A stretch of 64,000 bases of DNA from Peribacillus frigoritolerans (GCF_004358755.1 NZ_SMZY01000001.1:434001-498000); one strand, 5' to 3'; numbered from the stretch's first letter, positions 50,833 to 59,396 are shown. Notes: a model not told the origin generated them from the letters alone. A program made the numbers and translations.

Positions 50833-51134
50833 CGCGCAACCACCTTGTATTGTTTGACTTTAGGAATCACAGCCGCAAGTTCCTGATCGGGATATTTCTT
50901 TTCAAGATCATGAATCTTCTTGAAATCCGCGCTTTTTACCCAGTTCAAGTAATCTTCTTTACTCTTAAAAATAAGCTGTACCGTTAATTCTCCTGCGCGC
51001 TTATCGTTTTGCAGAAGGAGAAAATCGACAAAGCCTTCTGCATCGTCTACCATGCGGGAACGATTCTTATATATGGAAATGACTTCATCTGCTTTTTCAT
51101 TCGGCACATCAAAAGTCGAAAATACTGTATACAT
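50829..51134 (-). CDS. Antibiotic-biosynthesis monooxygenase/heme-degrading-like protein
   Basis: A 101-residue ABM-fold protein (dimeric alpha-beta barrel): MYTVFSTFDVPNEKADEVIS, VDFLLLQNDKRAGELTVQLI and FKSKEDYLNWVKS are typical of HmoA/HmoB and YgiN-type monooxygenases. Heme or quinone substrate not predictable. First gene of the operon with the helical and B12-binding proteins; ATG 51134 follows AGGTGAT. Confidence 0.8.
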   Translation of the reverse strand: MYTVFSTFDVPNEKADEVISIYKNRSRMVDDAEGFVDFLLLQNDKRAGELTVQLIFKSKEDYLNWVKSADFKKIHDLEKKYPDQELAAVIPKVKQYKVVAR

Positions 51135-51219
51135 TTTATCACCTGTCTGAATTATGACTTTGCTCGACCTTGTCTTTTTTACTTCAACAAGCCCGCTGTT
51201 TTTCCTGCACCCAATCTCT

Positions 51220-52059
51220 TTAAGTATGCTCTTTTAATGCATTTTTTGCAAATATCCCCCCGAGCTCATGCGAACGCTCTGTCGCTCTTTTAACACAGGA
51301 AGCGATTGCTTCGCTGACTTTATATTCCTCAAGCTTCTCTATACCGGCTTCAGTCGTTCCGCCGGGACTTGTGACCTCTTTTCTGAGCACTGCAGGTTCT
51401 TTTTCTGAAGTCAGCAGCATTTCAGCTGCCCCGAGCAGTGTCTGTGCAATCAATGCTTTCGCTGTCTCTTTTTCAAGACCGGTTTCTTCAGCTGCTTTTT
51501 CAAGTGCTTCCGCGATATAATAAATGTAAGCGGGGCCGCTTCCGGAGAGGCCTGTTACAGCATCCAGCTGATGCTCTAAAACATGGGTAACGGTCCCGAT
51601 TGCCTCAAAAAGCCCTGCTGCCTGCTTCAGCTGATCCGCTGTTACAGCTGAATTGCATGCAAGTGCTGTTGCCGATCTCTGAATCGCAGCCGATGTATTT
51701 GGCATCGCGCGGACAATCGACAGCTCTTTTCCGAAAAGCTTCCGGATGGTTTCGCTCGAGATGCCGGCGAGAACGGAAATAATGACCTGACTGCTGTCCA
51801 CATAATCCTTGATGCTCTCAATTCCTGCTTTGACATCTTTTGGTTTCATCGCAAGGATAATAATTGACGCACCCCCAACTGTCTCCTGTTTGTTTTTTGT
51901 AACGGACACTCCGTAAGCCTGATTAAGAAAGTCCAGCCGTTCCATGCTTGAGCGATTTGTGACTTTTATATATTCAGGGAGGCAGACACCGCCATTGACT
52001 AATCCGTTTATGATGGCTTCTGCCATGGATCCTGCACCTACAAACGCGATTGTTTTCAT
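51220..52059 (-). CDS. proI: Pyrroline-5-carboxylate reductase
   Basis: A 279-residue enzyme that reduces pyrroline-5-carboxylate to proline, the last step of proline synthesis. FVGAGSMAEAIINGLV is the NADPH-binding loop; MPNTSAAI and TGLSGSGPAYIYYIAEAL are signature parts. ATG 52059 follows AAGGAGG; the frame continues upstream through the leader but has no other ribosome site. Preceded by a T-box leader, so expression should rise when proline-tRNA is uncharged. Confidence 0.95.
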   Translation of the reverse strand: MKTIAFVGAGSMAEAIINGLVNGGVCLPEYIKVTNRSSMERLDFLNQAYGVSVTKNKQETVGGASIIILAMKPKDVKAGIESIKDYVDSSQVIISVLAGISSETIRKLFGKELSIVRAMPNTSAAIQRSATALACNSAVTADQLKQAAGLFEAIGTVTHVLEHQLDAVTGLSGSGPAYIYYIAEALEKAAEETGLEKETAKALIAQTLLGAAEMLLTSEKEPAVLRKEVTSPGGTTEAGIEKLEEYKVSEAIASCVKRATERSHELGGIFAKNALKEHT

Positions 52060-52099
52060 GTGAATTCCTCCTTTTTTTTCTGCAAAGCAGTTCATGTAA

Positions 52100-52386
52100 A
52101 GCACAAATAAAAAACCTTTTCATCCAATTAAAAATAAAGGACGAAAAGGTTTCCGCGGTACCACCTTCATTGGGAAATGCGCGATGCATGACCCCAACTT
52201 AAAAATCCCGTAACGAGGGATCACGTCAAGTTTGCCTGAGAGCTCACAGGGCAGGTTCAATCAGCAAGAGGATGGTGAAACCTTTCAGCCGGCGGATTTC
52301 ACTCTCTGTTTATCATTGCTTGATTTACTATTCCTGTTCATTGCTTCATCTATATTCATTTCGTGCATTTGTGCGTTAAAGTGATT
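52100..52386 (-). promoter_or_regulatory. T-box riboswitch leader of proI
   Basis: The minus strand carries AATGAAGGTGGTACCGCGG, the T-box core, just before the terminator. It is preceded by an AGAGAG-TGAAATC...GCTGAAAGGTTTCA stem and by a GATCCCTCGTTACGGGATTT hairpin, both typical of T-boxes. It senses uncharged tRNA; proline-tRNA is expected from the gene but I could not fix the specifier codon. B. subtilis proI also has a T-box. Confidence 0.9.
52105..52151 (-). terminator. T-box-controlled terminator
   Basis: On the minus strand AACCTTTTCGTCC pairs with GGATGAAAAGGTT and is followed by TTTTTT. The T-box antiterminator (52152-52190) competes with it. Confidence 0.88.
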
Positions 52387-52392
52387 TTCATC

Positions 52393-52422
52393 ATTATGCG
52401 AGGTTGGACAAGTGTTTGTCAA
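52393..52422 (-). promoter_or_regulatory. SigA-type promoter of proI T-box
   Basis: On the minus strand TTGACA (52422-52417), 18-base spacer and CATAAT (52398-52393), giving a start near 52386. Confidence 0.7.
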
Positions 52423-52579
52423 GCGGATTTTTTCTCTTTTCCGATGATGAATTATTTGAAAATAATGACACATTTGCAGGGAAGGTGTAAAATAAGCTTT
52501 ATAATCAATGAATAAGCATTCATAATTGGTGCATTGAATATATTAGACTTATATAAAAATAACAAATGAGGAAGATGGT

Positions 52580-53536
52580 ATGAAAACGAAATCAGATATG
52601 ATCATCAAATTAACCTTGCCGACTCCTTTTCCAGTTGGAGATGTGAATGTTTATCTTGTTAAAGGAGATAGGCTCACACTGATTGATGCCGGACCTAAGA
52701 CACCTGAAGCTCTCGCTGCCCTGAACACTCAAATGGAGCGGGCAGGATACAGAATGGAAGACATTGAGCAGGTAATCCTGACGCATCATCATCCAGATCA
52801 TGTCGGGCTGCTTGATTACCTGCCTCAGTCGGTGGACGTGATTGGGCATCCATATAATGCTCCATGGATCATGCAGGATGAATCTTTTATGACGGCTCAA
52901 AAAGAATTCTTTATGAAACTGTTCACGGAATTTGGCATTGATGAGCGCCTGCTTGCGAATTTGGCCAAGTTTGATTCATCGATGAAGTATGCCTGCAAAC
53001 GAAACTTAACCTCATCTCTCAGGGAAGGGGACGCTGTTCCAGGCATGGATGGCTGGCATGTCATTGAAACCCCGGGGCATGCTCAAACTCATATCGCTTT
53101 GTATCGTGCTGAGGACGGCCTGATGTTTGGCGGGGATCATCTTCTGCAGCATATATCAGCAAATCCGCTGCTTGAGCCTCCAATGGATGGGGGAGAGCGG
53201 CCAAGGCCTCAGAACCAATTTAACGAATCATTTCACTCCCTGCTGAAAATTCCGATTTCAAACGTACTTTCAGGACACGGGGAAACGGTTTTAAAGCCGC
53301 ATGATTTGATCCGCTACCGCCTGAAAAAACAGGAGGAGCGTGCATTTGAAGTGCGCGGCTACATAAAAGAAAAACCGCTGACAGCATTTGAAGCCTGTCA
53401 GAGGCTCTTTCCGCATCTTTATAAAAGACAAATGATGCTCACCATGTCTGAAACGGTCGGACAGCTGGATTATTTAGAGGCATTGGGAGAAATTAAAGGG
53501 CATATGGAGGGAGCACAGAAAATTTATTCTTGCTGA
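52580..53536 (+). CDS. yqjP: Metallo-beta-lactamase-fold hydrolase (YqjP-like)
   Basis: A 318-residue MBL-fold protein. Zinc motif [14 protein letters not shown] (about residues 70-83), [25 protein letters not shown] and a C-terminal SGHGE; the last ~80 residues form a helical winged-type tail. Position right of proI matches B. subtilis yqjP. Substrate unknown. ATG 52580 follows GAGGAAG. Two-gene unit with the SDR gene that starts 10 bases after its stop. Confidence 0.9.
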   Translation: MKTKSDMIIKLTLPTPFPVGDVNVYLVKGDRLTLIDAGPKTPEALAALNTQMERAGYRMEDIEQVILTHHHPDHVGLLDYLPQSVDVIGHPYNAPWIMQDESFMTAQKEFFMKLFTEFGIDERLLANLAKFDSSMKYACKRNLTSSLREGDAVPGMDGWHVIETPGHAQTHIALYRAEDGLMFGGDHLLQHISANPLLEPPMDGGERPRPQNQFNESFHSLLKIPISNVLSGHGETVLKPHDLIRYRLKKQEERAFEVRGYIKEKPLTAFEACQRLFPHLYKRQMMLTMSETVGQLDYLEALGEIKGHMEGAQKIYSC

Positions 53537-53546
53537 GGTGTGCGAA

Positions 53547-54341
53547 ATGAATGAAAAACTGAAAAACCGATACGTAGTCATAACAGGAGCGTCAGGCGGA
53601 ATCGGCGAAAAAATGGCTGTGCTTGTAGCTAAAAGCGGCGGACATCCTATTTTACTTGCAAGAAGAGCAGACCGCCTTGCTGCAGCCGCTCTGCATATTA
53701 CAGAAAACTACAATGTTTCTTGTTCATACTATCAGCTTGATGTCAGTGATTTGAATGCTGTTCAGCAAACATTTGAACAGATTTTGAGTGATATTCCGCA
53801 AATTGATGTGCTCGTAAATAATGCGGGATTCGGTATTTTTAACACGGTTGAAGATGCGACTCTTGAGGAAATGAAATCCATGTTTGAAGTAAACGTCTTC
53901 GGCTTGATTGCATGTACAAAAATGGTGCTGCCTGCTATGAAGGAGCGGAACACTGGCCACATCATCAATATCGCTTCACAGGCAGGAAAGCTTGCCACGC
54001 CGAAATCAAGCTTGTATTCAGCTTCCAAGCATGCTGTTCTCGGCTTTACGAACAGCCTGCGGATGGAGCTTTTAGAGACGAACATTCATGTCACCTCGGT
54101 AAATCCAGGTCCAATCAAAACAGACTTCTTCGACATCGCCGACCAAAGCGGCAATTATGTGAAGAATGTGGAGCGCTTTATGCTGGGTCCTGATAAGGTG
54201 TCAGAGAAAATCGTTGACTCTATGTTTTCAAACAGGCGTGAAATTAACCTGCCCGGCTGGATGAATGCCGGCAGCAGCTTTTATCAGCTTATGCCCCGTT
54301 TGTTTGAGAAAGTGGCAGGGAAGGCGTTATCAAGGAAATAA
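53547..54341 (+). CDS. yqjQ: Short-chain dehydrogenase/reductase (YqjQ-like)
   Basis: A 264-residue classical SDR: cofactor loop [14 protein letters not shown], and catalytic S...Y-x-x-x-K in [18 protein letters not shown] preference is suggested by the basic residues after the third strand (ARRADR). Substrate unknown. ATG 53547 is placed after GAGGTG; GTG 53538 overlaps the ribosome site. Order as in B. subtilis yqjP-yqjQ. Confidence 0.93.
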   Translation: MNEKLKNRYVVITGASGGIGEKMAVLVAKSGGHPILLARRADRLAAAALHITENYNVSCSYYQLDVSDLNAVQQTFEQILSDIPQIDVLVNNAGFGIFNTVEDATLEEMKSMFEVNVFGLIACTKMVLPAMKERNTGHIINIASQAGKLATPKSSLYSASKHAVLGFTNSLRMELLETNIHVTSVNPGPIKTDFFDIADQSGNYVKNVERFMLGPDKVSEKIVDSMFSNRREINLPGWMNAGSSFYQLMPRLFEKVAGKALSRK

Positions 54342-54342
54342 T

Positions 54343-54378
54343 ACAAAACCGGCCGGTGATGAAGGCCGGTTTTGTGCA
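54343..54378 (+). terminator. Terminator after yqjQ
   Basis: ACAAAACCGGCC pairs with GGCCGGTTTTGT followed by a T-rich stretch. Confidence 0.88.
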
Positions 54379-54454
54379 TTTTTGGAGGCTTGCTGGCGGT
54401 TGAAATCAGCAAAACGGCTAAATAAATTGGACTTTCGGCTGAAGAAATTGCAGT

Positions 54455-54626
54455 TGCCGGTTCTTATCTGTCTGCCTTTGCTAAACAGGCGATTCCGCAT
54501 TGCGTGGTGTCCAGCTCCACCTCCTAGCTCCTCGGCCAGAACGGATCAGCAAGCATTGGCAAAAAGCGCCTTCACTGCCGGATCCTTATCTGTCTGTCGG
54601 AGCTAAACAGTCGGCTTCGCTTTTCG
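54455..54626. repeat. Bacillaceae-type intergenic repeat, ~125-bp unit
   Basis: Contains CTTATCTGTCTG, GCTAAACAGGCGATTCCGC, GTGTCCAGCTCCACCTCCTA and CTCCTCGGCCAGAACGG, then a hairpin (GATCAGCAAGC...GGCAAAAAGCGCC...TGCCGGATC). The same unit occurs three times at 60338-60715 and partly at 54890-54950. No protein product is supported. Confidence 0.8.
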
Positions 54627-54628
54627 TA

Positions 54629-54820
54629 TTAAAGCTCCTGGTTCGTCACATATCCATATACAACATCCTCAACAACTTCAAACCACTCTGTGTCTTCCTG
54701 CTGCTTTTTTTCTATTACTTTTGTAACAAGGCCATGTGCTTCTTTTTCACTGAGCGATCCCTCCAGCTCATACTGCTGAAAGGATTGCTGAATCATTTTA
54801 TAAATCCACTTTTCGTCCAT
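54629..54820 (-). CDS. yqzH: YqzH-like small protein
   Basis: A 63-residue helical protein (MDEKWIYKMIQQSFQQYELE...) like B. subtilis YqzH, a small protein of unknown function found in this neighbourhood. ATG 54820 follows GAGGTGGGAC. A longer frame to 54961 runs through repeat DNA and is not real. Confidence 0.75.
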   Translation of the reverse strand: MDEKWIYKMIQQSFQQYELEGSLSEKEAHGLVTKVIEKKQQEDTEWFEVVEDVVYGYVTNQEL

Positions 54821-54889
54821 GTCCCACCTCTTCTTACACTGATTATAAGCAGCTGCGCGCTTGATGCCAAGCGGGGAATGATCTGCGTT

Positions 54890-54950
54890 AAACGGCCGGT
54901 TCCGCATTTCACGGTGTCCAGCTCCGCCTCCTAGCCCCTCGGCCAAAACA
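54890..54950. repeat. Partial copy of the intergenic repeat
   Basis: GTTAAACGGCCGGTTCCGCA then TTTCACGGTGTCCAGCTCC, GCCTCCTAGCCCCTCGGCC. A further fragment (GCCGGTTCCGCATTTCATAG) lies at 55053-55074. Confidence 0.7.
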
Positions 54951-55035
54951 AAATCCTCCAATTAAATTGGAAACCCCTCCAATGAATTAATTCCAAAACC
55001 CCTCCAATTAAACTGGAAACCCCATCAATTCTTGT
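54951..55035. repeat. Tandem CCTCCAATT repeats
   Basis: Three to four close copies of a ~25-base unit, CCTCCAATTAAATTGGAAAC with variants, inserted in the partial repeat. Each copy contains an AATTxAATT-like inner palindrome. Not a CRISPR: units are contiguous with no spacers. Confidence 0.65.
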
Positions 55036-55095
55036 ATTGACTGCTTGGTCTGAACAGCCGGTTCCGCATTTCATAGTAAAAACTACCATTGAAAT

Positions 55096-55109
55096 CGAAC
55101 GTATATTCG
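55096..55109. promoter_or_regulatory. LexA (SOS) box 1 of uvrX
   Basis: CGAACGTATATTCG matches the B. subtilis LexA consensus CGAACRNRYGTTYG with one change. Confidence 0.8.
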
Positions 55110-55134
55110 CTTACTATTAGTCATATAATAAACA

Positions 55135-55148
55135 CGAACATATATTCT
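55135..55148. promoter_or_regulatory. LexA (SOS) box 2 of uvrX
   Basis: CGAACATATATTCT matches the same consensus with two changes; 20 bases before the start codon. A TATAAT (55124-55129) lies between the boxes. Confidence 0.65.
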
Positions 55149-55167
55149 GCAATGAGGAGTAAGAACT

Positions 55168-56430
55168 ATGATTGAGGATTACAGTCAATTTCCAAAACGA
55201 AAAATTCTGTGCATTGACATGAAAAGCTTTTATGCAAGCTGCGCAGCGGTTCTGAAAGGACTTGATCCCCTGACATGCCATTTAGCTGTTGTCGGCGATA
55301 CAGAGCGGCAGGGGAGCATAGTGCTCGCAGCTTCACCTTGTCTGAAAAAGGATTTTGGCATTAAAACCGGATCTCGCTTGTTCGAAATTCCAAAAGATCC
55401 CCGCATTCACATTGTAAATGCAAAGATGGCATCCTTTGTCCGCATTTCAACAGAGCTTACACGTCTTTTCCACCGGTACGTTCCAAAGGATGCCATCCAT
55501 ACGTACAGCGTGGACGAGAGCTTTATTCAAGTCGATGGAGTCGAGGGGATATGGGGAGACGCCTGGACCATTGCAGCAAAAATCAGAGATGACATGGAGC
55601 GCGAATTTTCTCTCCCGTGCGCGATTGGCATCGGTCCTAATATGCTGCTCTCTAAAATATGCCTTGATCTGGAGGCGAAGAAAAAAGGGATTGCCGAATG
55701 GACGTATGCTGATGTGAAGGAAAAGCTCTGGAAGGTCTCGCCGCTCCGGGAAATGTGGGGCATCGGCAGCCAGGTAGAAAAAACACTGAACCGGATGGGA
55801 ATCTTTAATGTGGGACAGCTCGCGCGTCATCCGCTTGAGCTGCTGGAGAAGAAATTCGGCATTATGGGAAATCAGCTCTATTATCATGCCTGGGGCGTTG
55901 ATCTGTCTGAAATTGGAGCGCCGATTCTGCAGGGGCAGATCAGCTTTGGCAAAAGCCAGATCCTGATGCGGGACTATCCCGACCCGAAAGAAGTGAAGCA
56001 TGTCATCCTTGAGATGTGCGAGGAGGTCGCAAGAAGAGCACGCAGCCACCGGAAAGCGGGCAGAACGGTGAGCCTTGGCATCGGCTACAGTCACGATGAG
56101 CTTGGGGGCGGATTTCACCGCTCACGGACGATGCGCCAGCCGACCAATATCACAATGGAGCTTTACGAAACATGCATCGCGTTATTTGATCAATTTTATG
56201 CAAATAAAACGGTCCGGAAAATCTCAATTGCTCTGTCCAATATTGAAGATGATGCTGAAATGCAGCTGGATTTGTTTCAGCCTAATCGTGAAAAAGAACA
56301 GATCCTCGGTTATGTGATGGACTCCATTCGGGGAAAATACGGCTCTAATGCCCTGCTGCGCGCCGTTTCCTATACAAACGCCGGCACCGCGAGGCACCGT
56401 GCCCAACTTGTCGGTGGACACAAAGCTTAA
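55168..56430 (+). CDS. uvrX: Y-family DNA polymerase, UvrX/YqjW-like
   Basis: A 420-residue UmuC/DinB-type translesion polymerase. CIDMKSFYASCAAVLKGLDP and TYSVDESFIQVDG hold the catalytic acidic residues, GIGPNMLLSKICLDLEAKK and WGIGSQVEKTLNRMGI follow. QLDLF near the C-terminus is a sliding-clamp binding motif. Paired with the YolD-like gene, as in B. subtilis yqjW-yqjX. Two LexA boxes upstream imply DNA-damage induction. ATG 55168 follows TGAGGAG. Confidence 0.95.
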   Translation: MIEDYSQFPKRKILCIDMKSFYASCAAVLKGLDPLTCHLAVVGDTERQGSIVLAASPCLKKDFGIKTGSRLFEIPKDPRIHIVNAKMASFVRISTELTRLFHRYVPKDAIHTYSVDESFIQVDGVEGIWGDAWTIAAKIRDDMEREFSLPCAIGIGPNMLLSKICLDLEAKKKGIAEWTYADVKEKLWKVSPLREMWGIGSQVEKTLNRMGIFNVGQLARHPLELLEKKFGIMGNQLYYHAWGVDLSEIGAPILQGQISFGKSQILMRDYPDPKEVKHVILEMCEEVARRARSHRKAGRTVSLGIGYSHDELGGGFHRSRTMRQPTNITMELYETCIALFDQFYANKTVRKISIALSNIEDDAEMQLDLFQPNREKEQILGYVMDSIRGKYGSNALLRAVSYTNAGTARHRAQLVGGHKA

Positions 56431-56447
56431 CAAAAGGAGGGATTGTC

Positions 56448-56777
56448 ATGATTCGGGATCGGGGCAATATCAAATGGACATCCATGATGCTGCCTGAGCA
56501 TGTAAAAATTTTGCGGGAGCTTGAAATTGAACAGGGACATGCAGCAAAGCCTTCGGTGGATGAGCAGCAGCTGGAGCATTTTAATGAATTGATCAGTCTT
56601 GCCATGGAAGAAAACCGCGAGCTTGCTTTTACCTACTATGAAAATCACGGTTTTCATGTGCAGGAAGGCCATGTGCACTATGTAGATCCGATCCGCGGAT
56701 GCATTCGGATCGTAAATGCAGAAGAAGCCCGCTTTGATCTGCCATTGAACAAAATAACAGATATTCGCGAGAAATAG
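56448..56777 (+). CDS. yqjX: YolD-like protein (YqjX)
   Basis: A 109-residue YolD-like protein (RGNIKWTSMMLPEHVKILRE, then YVDPIRGCIRIVN). Such proteins are encoded downstream of Y-family polymerases and are thought to help them. Starts 17 bases after uvrX with AGGAGGG, so it belongs to the same SOS operon. Confidence 0.9.
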   Translation: MIRDRGNIKWTSMMLPEHVKILRELEIEQGHAAKPSVDEQQLEHFNELISLAMEENRELAFTYYENHGFHVQEGHVHYVDPIRGCIRIVNAEEARFDLPLNKITDIREK

Positions 56778-56805
56778 ACTGTCTTGTTGGGACAGTCCTT
56801 TTTCG
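56778..56805 (+). terminator. Terminator after uvrX-yqjX
   Basis: GACTGTC pairs with GGACAGTC, then TTTTT. Confidence 0.8.
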
Positions 56806-56840
56806 TTTTTGCAGTAGGTATAAAGTTTTTTTACTTTACC

Positions 56841-57038
56841 CTATTCAGCGCGCACAACTGACTGAAACGCGCCTTTATGAGAGCCATCACAAAACGGCAT
56901 CTTCTTTGATAACCCGCAGCGGCAAAGCGAAAAGCTTTGTTTGGTTGGAAACACGTTGCCTTCTGCGTCCACTAATTCCACATCACCGGTCACACGAAGC
57001 GATCCATTATCATTCACTTTGATTTGAGCTTTATTCAT
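56841..57038 (-). CDS. CDGSH iron-sulfur domain protein
   Basis: A 65-residue protein with CRCGLSKKMPFCDGSH, the three Cys and one His that bind a [2Fe-2S] cluster in CDGSH (MitoNEET-like) proteins. Bacterial versions have unknown redox partners. ATG 57038 follows AGGAGGG on the minus strand. Divergent from the HesB-like gene, giving two Fe-S proteins side by side. Confidence 0.92.
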   Translation of the reverse strand: MNKAQIKVNDNGSLRVTGDVELVDAEGNVFPTKQSFSLCRCGLSKKMPFCDGSHKGAFQSVVRAE

Positions 57039-57172
57039 CTTTCATAACCCTCCTTTTTTCTATACACACAAGTATTCAAGCGGGCATTCCAGTGTGACAA
57101 AGCAAGCCCTTATGCGTATTTTGGAAACTTATGATAAAATGGCCGTATGCAAGCTGAAATGAGGAGACATAG

Positions 57173-57499
57173 ATGATGGAAATAAAATGGACAGATCGTG
57201 CAATCAAAAAAATTTCAGGAAACGTTCAGGAGAATTCAGATAAGCACATCAAATTAAAATATGATACAGACGGCTGCGGCTGCGTTGTCAGCGGTGTTAC
57301 GGCACTCTGGCTCATAGATGAAAAAGACAGTGATGATCTGGAAATTGACACAAACGCATTTCCGGTACTTGTTGAAAAATCGAAAATGGTTTTCTTGGAT
57401 GAAAGAATGACCATCGATTTTAATGAAACAGCAAACACATACATGCTGACATGTCCTTCGCAAATCTTGAATCCCCGCATGAGCTTAACAGTAAAGTGA
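57173..57499 (+). CDS. yqkB: HesB/IscA-like Fe-S biogenesis protein (YqkB)
   Basis: A 108-residue protein of the HesB/IscA fold with [19 protein letters not shown], similar to B. subtilis YqkB. It lacks the exact C-terminal C-x-C of true A-type carriers, so cluster binding is uncertain. ATG 57173 follows GAGGAG (57176 also possible). YqkC-like gene follows directly. Confidence 0.85.
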   Translation: MMEIKWTDRAIKKISGNVQENSDKHIKLKYDTDGCGCVVSGVTALWLIDEKDSDDLEIDTNAFPVLVEKSKMVFLDERMTIDFNETANTYMLTCPSQILNPRMSLTVK

Positions 57500-57512
57500 G
57501 GTGGAGAAAAAG

Positions 57513-57755
57513 ATGAAGGACCGCTTAACATCACTTAAAAATATTGCGTTAAATAAAACTTGGGTTTCCTTTTTAAACAGCAACCATCCCTATACGCTGC
57601 TTCACTGGTCCATCGGAGGAGTATACGAGGATAAGAAAGATGTCTGGCTTCTGCAGGATGAAATGACCTTTGAGGCAAAAGAGTTTGCCACAATTGATGA
57701 AGCCATTGCCTATATGAGCGAAAACATGAAAGAAATAACAGATGTTCTTGGTTAA
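57513..57755 (+). CDS. yqkC: DUF2552 protein (YqkC)
   Basis: An 80-residue protein ([20 protein letters not shown], then [20 protein letters not shown]) of DUF2552, matching B. subtilis YqkC. ATG 57513 is used; the GTG at 57501 overlaps GAGGTGGAG. Function unknown. Co-transcribed with yqkB by spacing. Confidence 0.85.
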   Translation: MKDRLTSLKNIALNKTWVSFLNSNHPYTLLHWSIGGVYEDKKDVWLLQDEMTFEAKEFATIDEAIAYMSENMKEITDVLG

Positions 57756-57759
57756 TACG

Positions 57760-57798
57760 AAACGCCCGGATTCAGGGACTGAATCCGGGCGTTTCTCT
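57760..57798. terminator. Strong bidirectional terminator
   Basis: GAAACGCCCGGATTC and GAATCCGGGCGTTTC form a 15-bp perfect stem. Separates yqkC (+) from yqkD (-). Confidence 0.92.
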
Positions 57799-58724
57799 TA
57801 TATATTGGCGGTGTGCTTGTGTTTCTTTAATTCTTCAAAAAATTCATCAATAATGCGCTCATATTCTTCCCGGTTTTCAGTATATGACATAGCGTGCGCA
57901 CCTTTTTCAGCAAAGTAAATCTTTTTGAAGCCAGGCTTTTTATCAAACAATTGCTGTGTCATCGCAGACGGAATGTAATCATCGTCTTTGCTGTGAATAA
58001 ATAAAACAGGATGCTGAATCCGGTCAATCACGGCAATAGGGGAAACATCCTGAATTGAATAGCCGTCGCGGAGTTTTAGAAAGCGTCTTGCGATCGGCAT
58101 AACCAGGTAGCCCGGAAGTTTAAAATCGGATTTTAAGCGGTACAGCAGCTGCTCCTGTAAATCAGAAAAAGGGCAATCGGCAATATAGTAATCTGCACCG
58201 TCTTCAACCAGTCCTCCATAAAGCAGTGTTGTAACAGCTCCCATTGATTCTCCGTGAATACCGAGGTGCAGTTCATCGCCAACCCGGTCCTTCAGCCAAT
58301 GCACAACAGACTGCAGATCGAATTTTTCATAATGTCCAAAGCTTGTTGTTTTGCCGCCAGATTCTCCGTGTCTGCGGTGATCATAGATCAGCACGTTCAT
58401 CCCCCGGTTTAAAAAGAGCTTCATATACTTGATGGAATTATACCGGTTCATTGTGACTCCGTGGCAAATAATCACATATGAATAGGTTTTATGAGGGGCG
58501 ATGAGCATGCCTTTAATGTCATAGCCAAATTTCGAAGGGATGGAAACTTCAATTTTGTTATAAGAATCATATTCCTTTTCATCGTAATGTCCGTCCTTCG
58601 TTTCACGGTCGATAATTTCTTTATCTGTCTTCTTTTTCATATACATCATCTGATTGGTAAAAAAGAATCCCACGATAAAAATATAGGAGAGAACAATGCC
58701 TGCTCCGATCAGCCATTTTTTCAT
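57798..58724 (-). CDS. yqkD: Alpha/beta hydrolase with N-terminal membrane anchor (YqkD)
   Basis: A 308-residue protein: membrane anchor at about residues 4-22, then a hydrolase with ICHGVTMNRYNS, GIHGESMGAVTTL (nucleophile Ser), LFIHSKDDDYIPS and KGAHAMSYT (His). Matches B. subtilis YqkD. Substrate unknown; likely acts outside or at the membrane. ATG 58724 follows GAGAGGAAG; ATG 58730 is an alternative. Confidence 0.88.
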   Translation of the reverse strand: MKKWLIGAGIVLSYIFIVGFFFTNQMMYMKKKTDKEIIDRETKDGHYDEKEYDSYNKIEVSIPSKFGYDIKGMLIAPHKTYSYVIICHGVTMNRYNSIKYMKLFLNRGMNVLIYDHRRHGESGGKTTSFGHYEKFDLQSVVHWLKDRVGDELHLGIHGESMGAVTTLLYGGLVEDGADYYIADCPFSDLQEQLLYRLKSDFKLPGYLVMPIARRFLKLRDGYSIQDVSPIAVIDRIQHPVLFIHSKDDDYIPSAMTQQLFDKKPGFKKIYFAEKGAHAMSYTENREEYERIIDEFFEELKKHKHTANI

Positions 58725-58807
58725 CTGCATTCTTCCTCTCAAAGGTTCATGAAATTATTTTAGCATGAGAAAAGGGGGACAGGAAATAAGGATTACAGCA
58801 ATTTGGG

Positions 58808-58837
58808 CAAAAAAACAGCAAGCCAGGGACGGCTTGC
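58808..58837 (-). terminator. Terminator of small minus-strand gene
   Basis: On the minus strand GGCAAGCC pairs with GGCTTGC(C), then TTTTTTT. Confidence 0.75.
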
Positions 58838-58844
58838 CGCATGA

Positions 58845-58973
58845 TCACTGCTCAGAATTTTGCCGCTTTGTCGGATGTACCGCCTTTTCCATTTCTTCAA
58901 ACGCCATCGTTTGTTTTACTGTATCAGCATTCGGTTTTCCTTTTTGACTTTTTGATGTTTTTTCATGTGACAT
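58845..58973 (-). CDS. 42-residue charged protein
   Basis: ATG 58973 on the minus strand follows GAAAGGAG by seven to nine bases and opens a 42-codon frame, MSHEKTSKSQKGKPNADTVK then QTMAFEEMEKAVHPTKRQNS. Lys/Ser/Glu-rich, no helix. A terminator lies eight bases past the stop. Small acid-soluble-type composition, but no Sas signature. Function unknown. Confidence 0.6.
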   Translation of the reverse strand: MSHEKTSKSQKGKPNADTVKQTMAFEEMEKAVHPTKRQNSEQ

Positions 58974-59086
58974 GAGATATCGCTCCTTTCTATAGTCCTA
59001 ACGTTTGGAAAAAGAATAGAAATTATACAATTAAACGAAACATCCTGCTTGTCCATTACGTATAAAGGGAAAGGAGCGTGAAAAAC

Positions 59087-59380
59087 ATGAAAGCATTGGG
59101 AACTGGAATTCTGACTGCATGTATAGCAGGCATCATCAGTTTTGCTGCAAAGGATCTTCAATTGTTTTTCATCATGATGTCCGGAGTTGTTCTGATTTGC
59201 TTCGGGATCTCAGGCCTGCTGACAAATGCCTTCCTCGGCGGAGACCGTATAAGGGCTAATTTTCATTCAGAAACAAATGAGCACAGGGAAGCGAGGACAA
59301 ACTGGGCTATCCAGCTGTTTTTACTAGGCTTGCCAAGCTGTGCTGCCGCCATTATTTCCGCATTCATTCTCTTTATTTAA
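59087..59380 (+). CDS. DUF5316-like membrane protein
   Basis: A 97-residue protein with membrane helices at about residues 5-20, 27-47 and 75-95 and the signature GGDRIRANFHSETNEHREAR, which I associate with DUF5316. ATG 59087 is ten bases after AAAGGAG. Function unknown; common in Bacilli. Confidence 0.7.
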   Translation: MKALGTGILTACIAGIISFAAKDLQLFFIMMSGVVLICFGISGLLTNAFLGGDRIRANFHSETNEHREARTNWAIQLFLLGLPSCAAAIISAFILFI

Positions 59381-59396
59381 GCTATTTCTGCCTGTC

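Noticed and set aside
54455-54961. Open frames through the intergenic repeats on both strands
   Set aside because: The repeat DNA is shared with 60.3-60.7 kb and stays open by its composition only; real coding is limited to yqzH.
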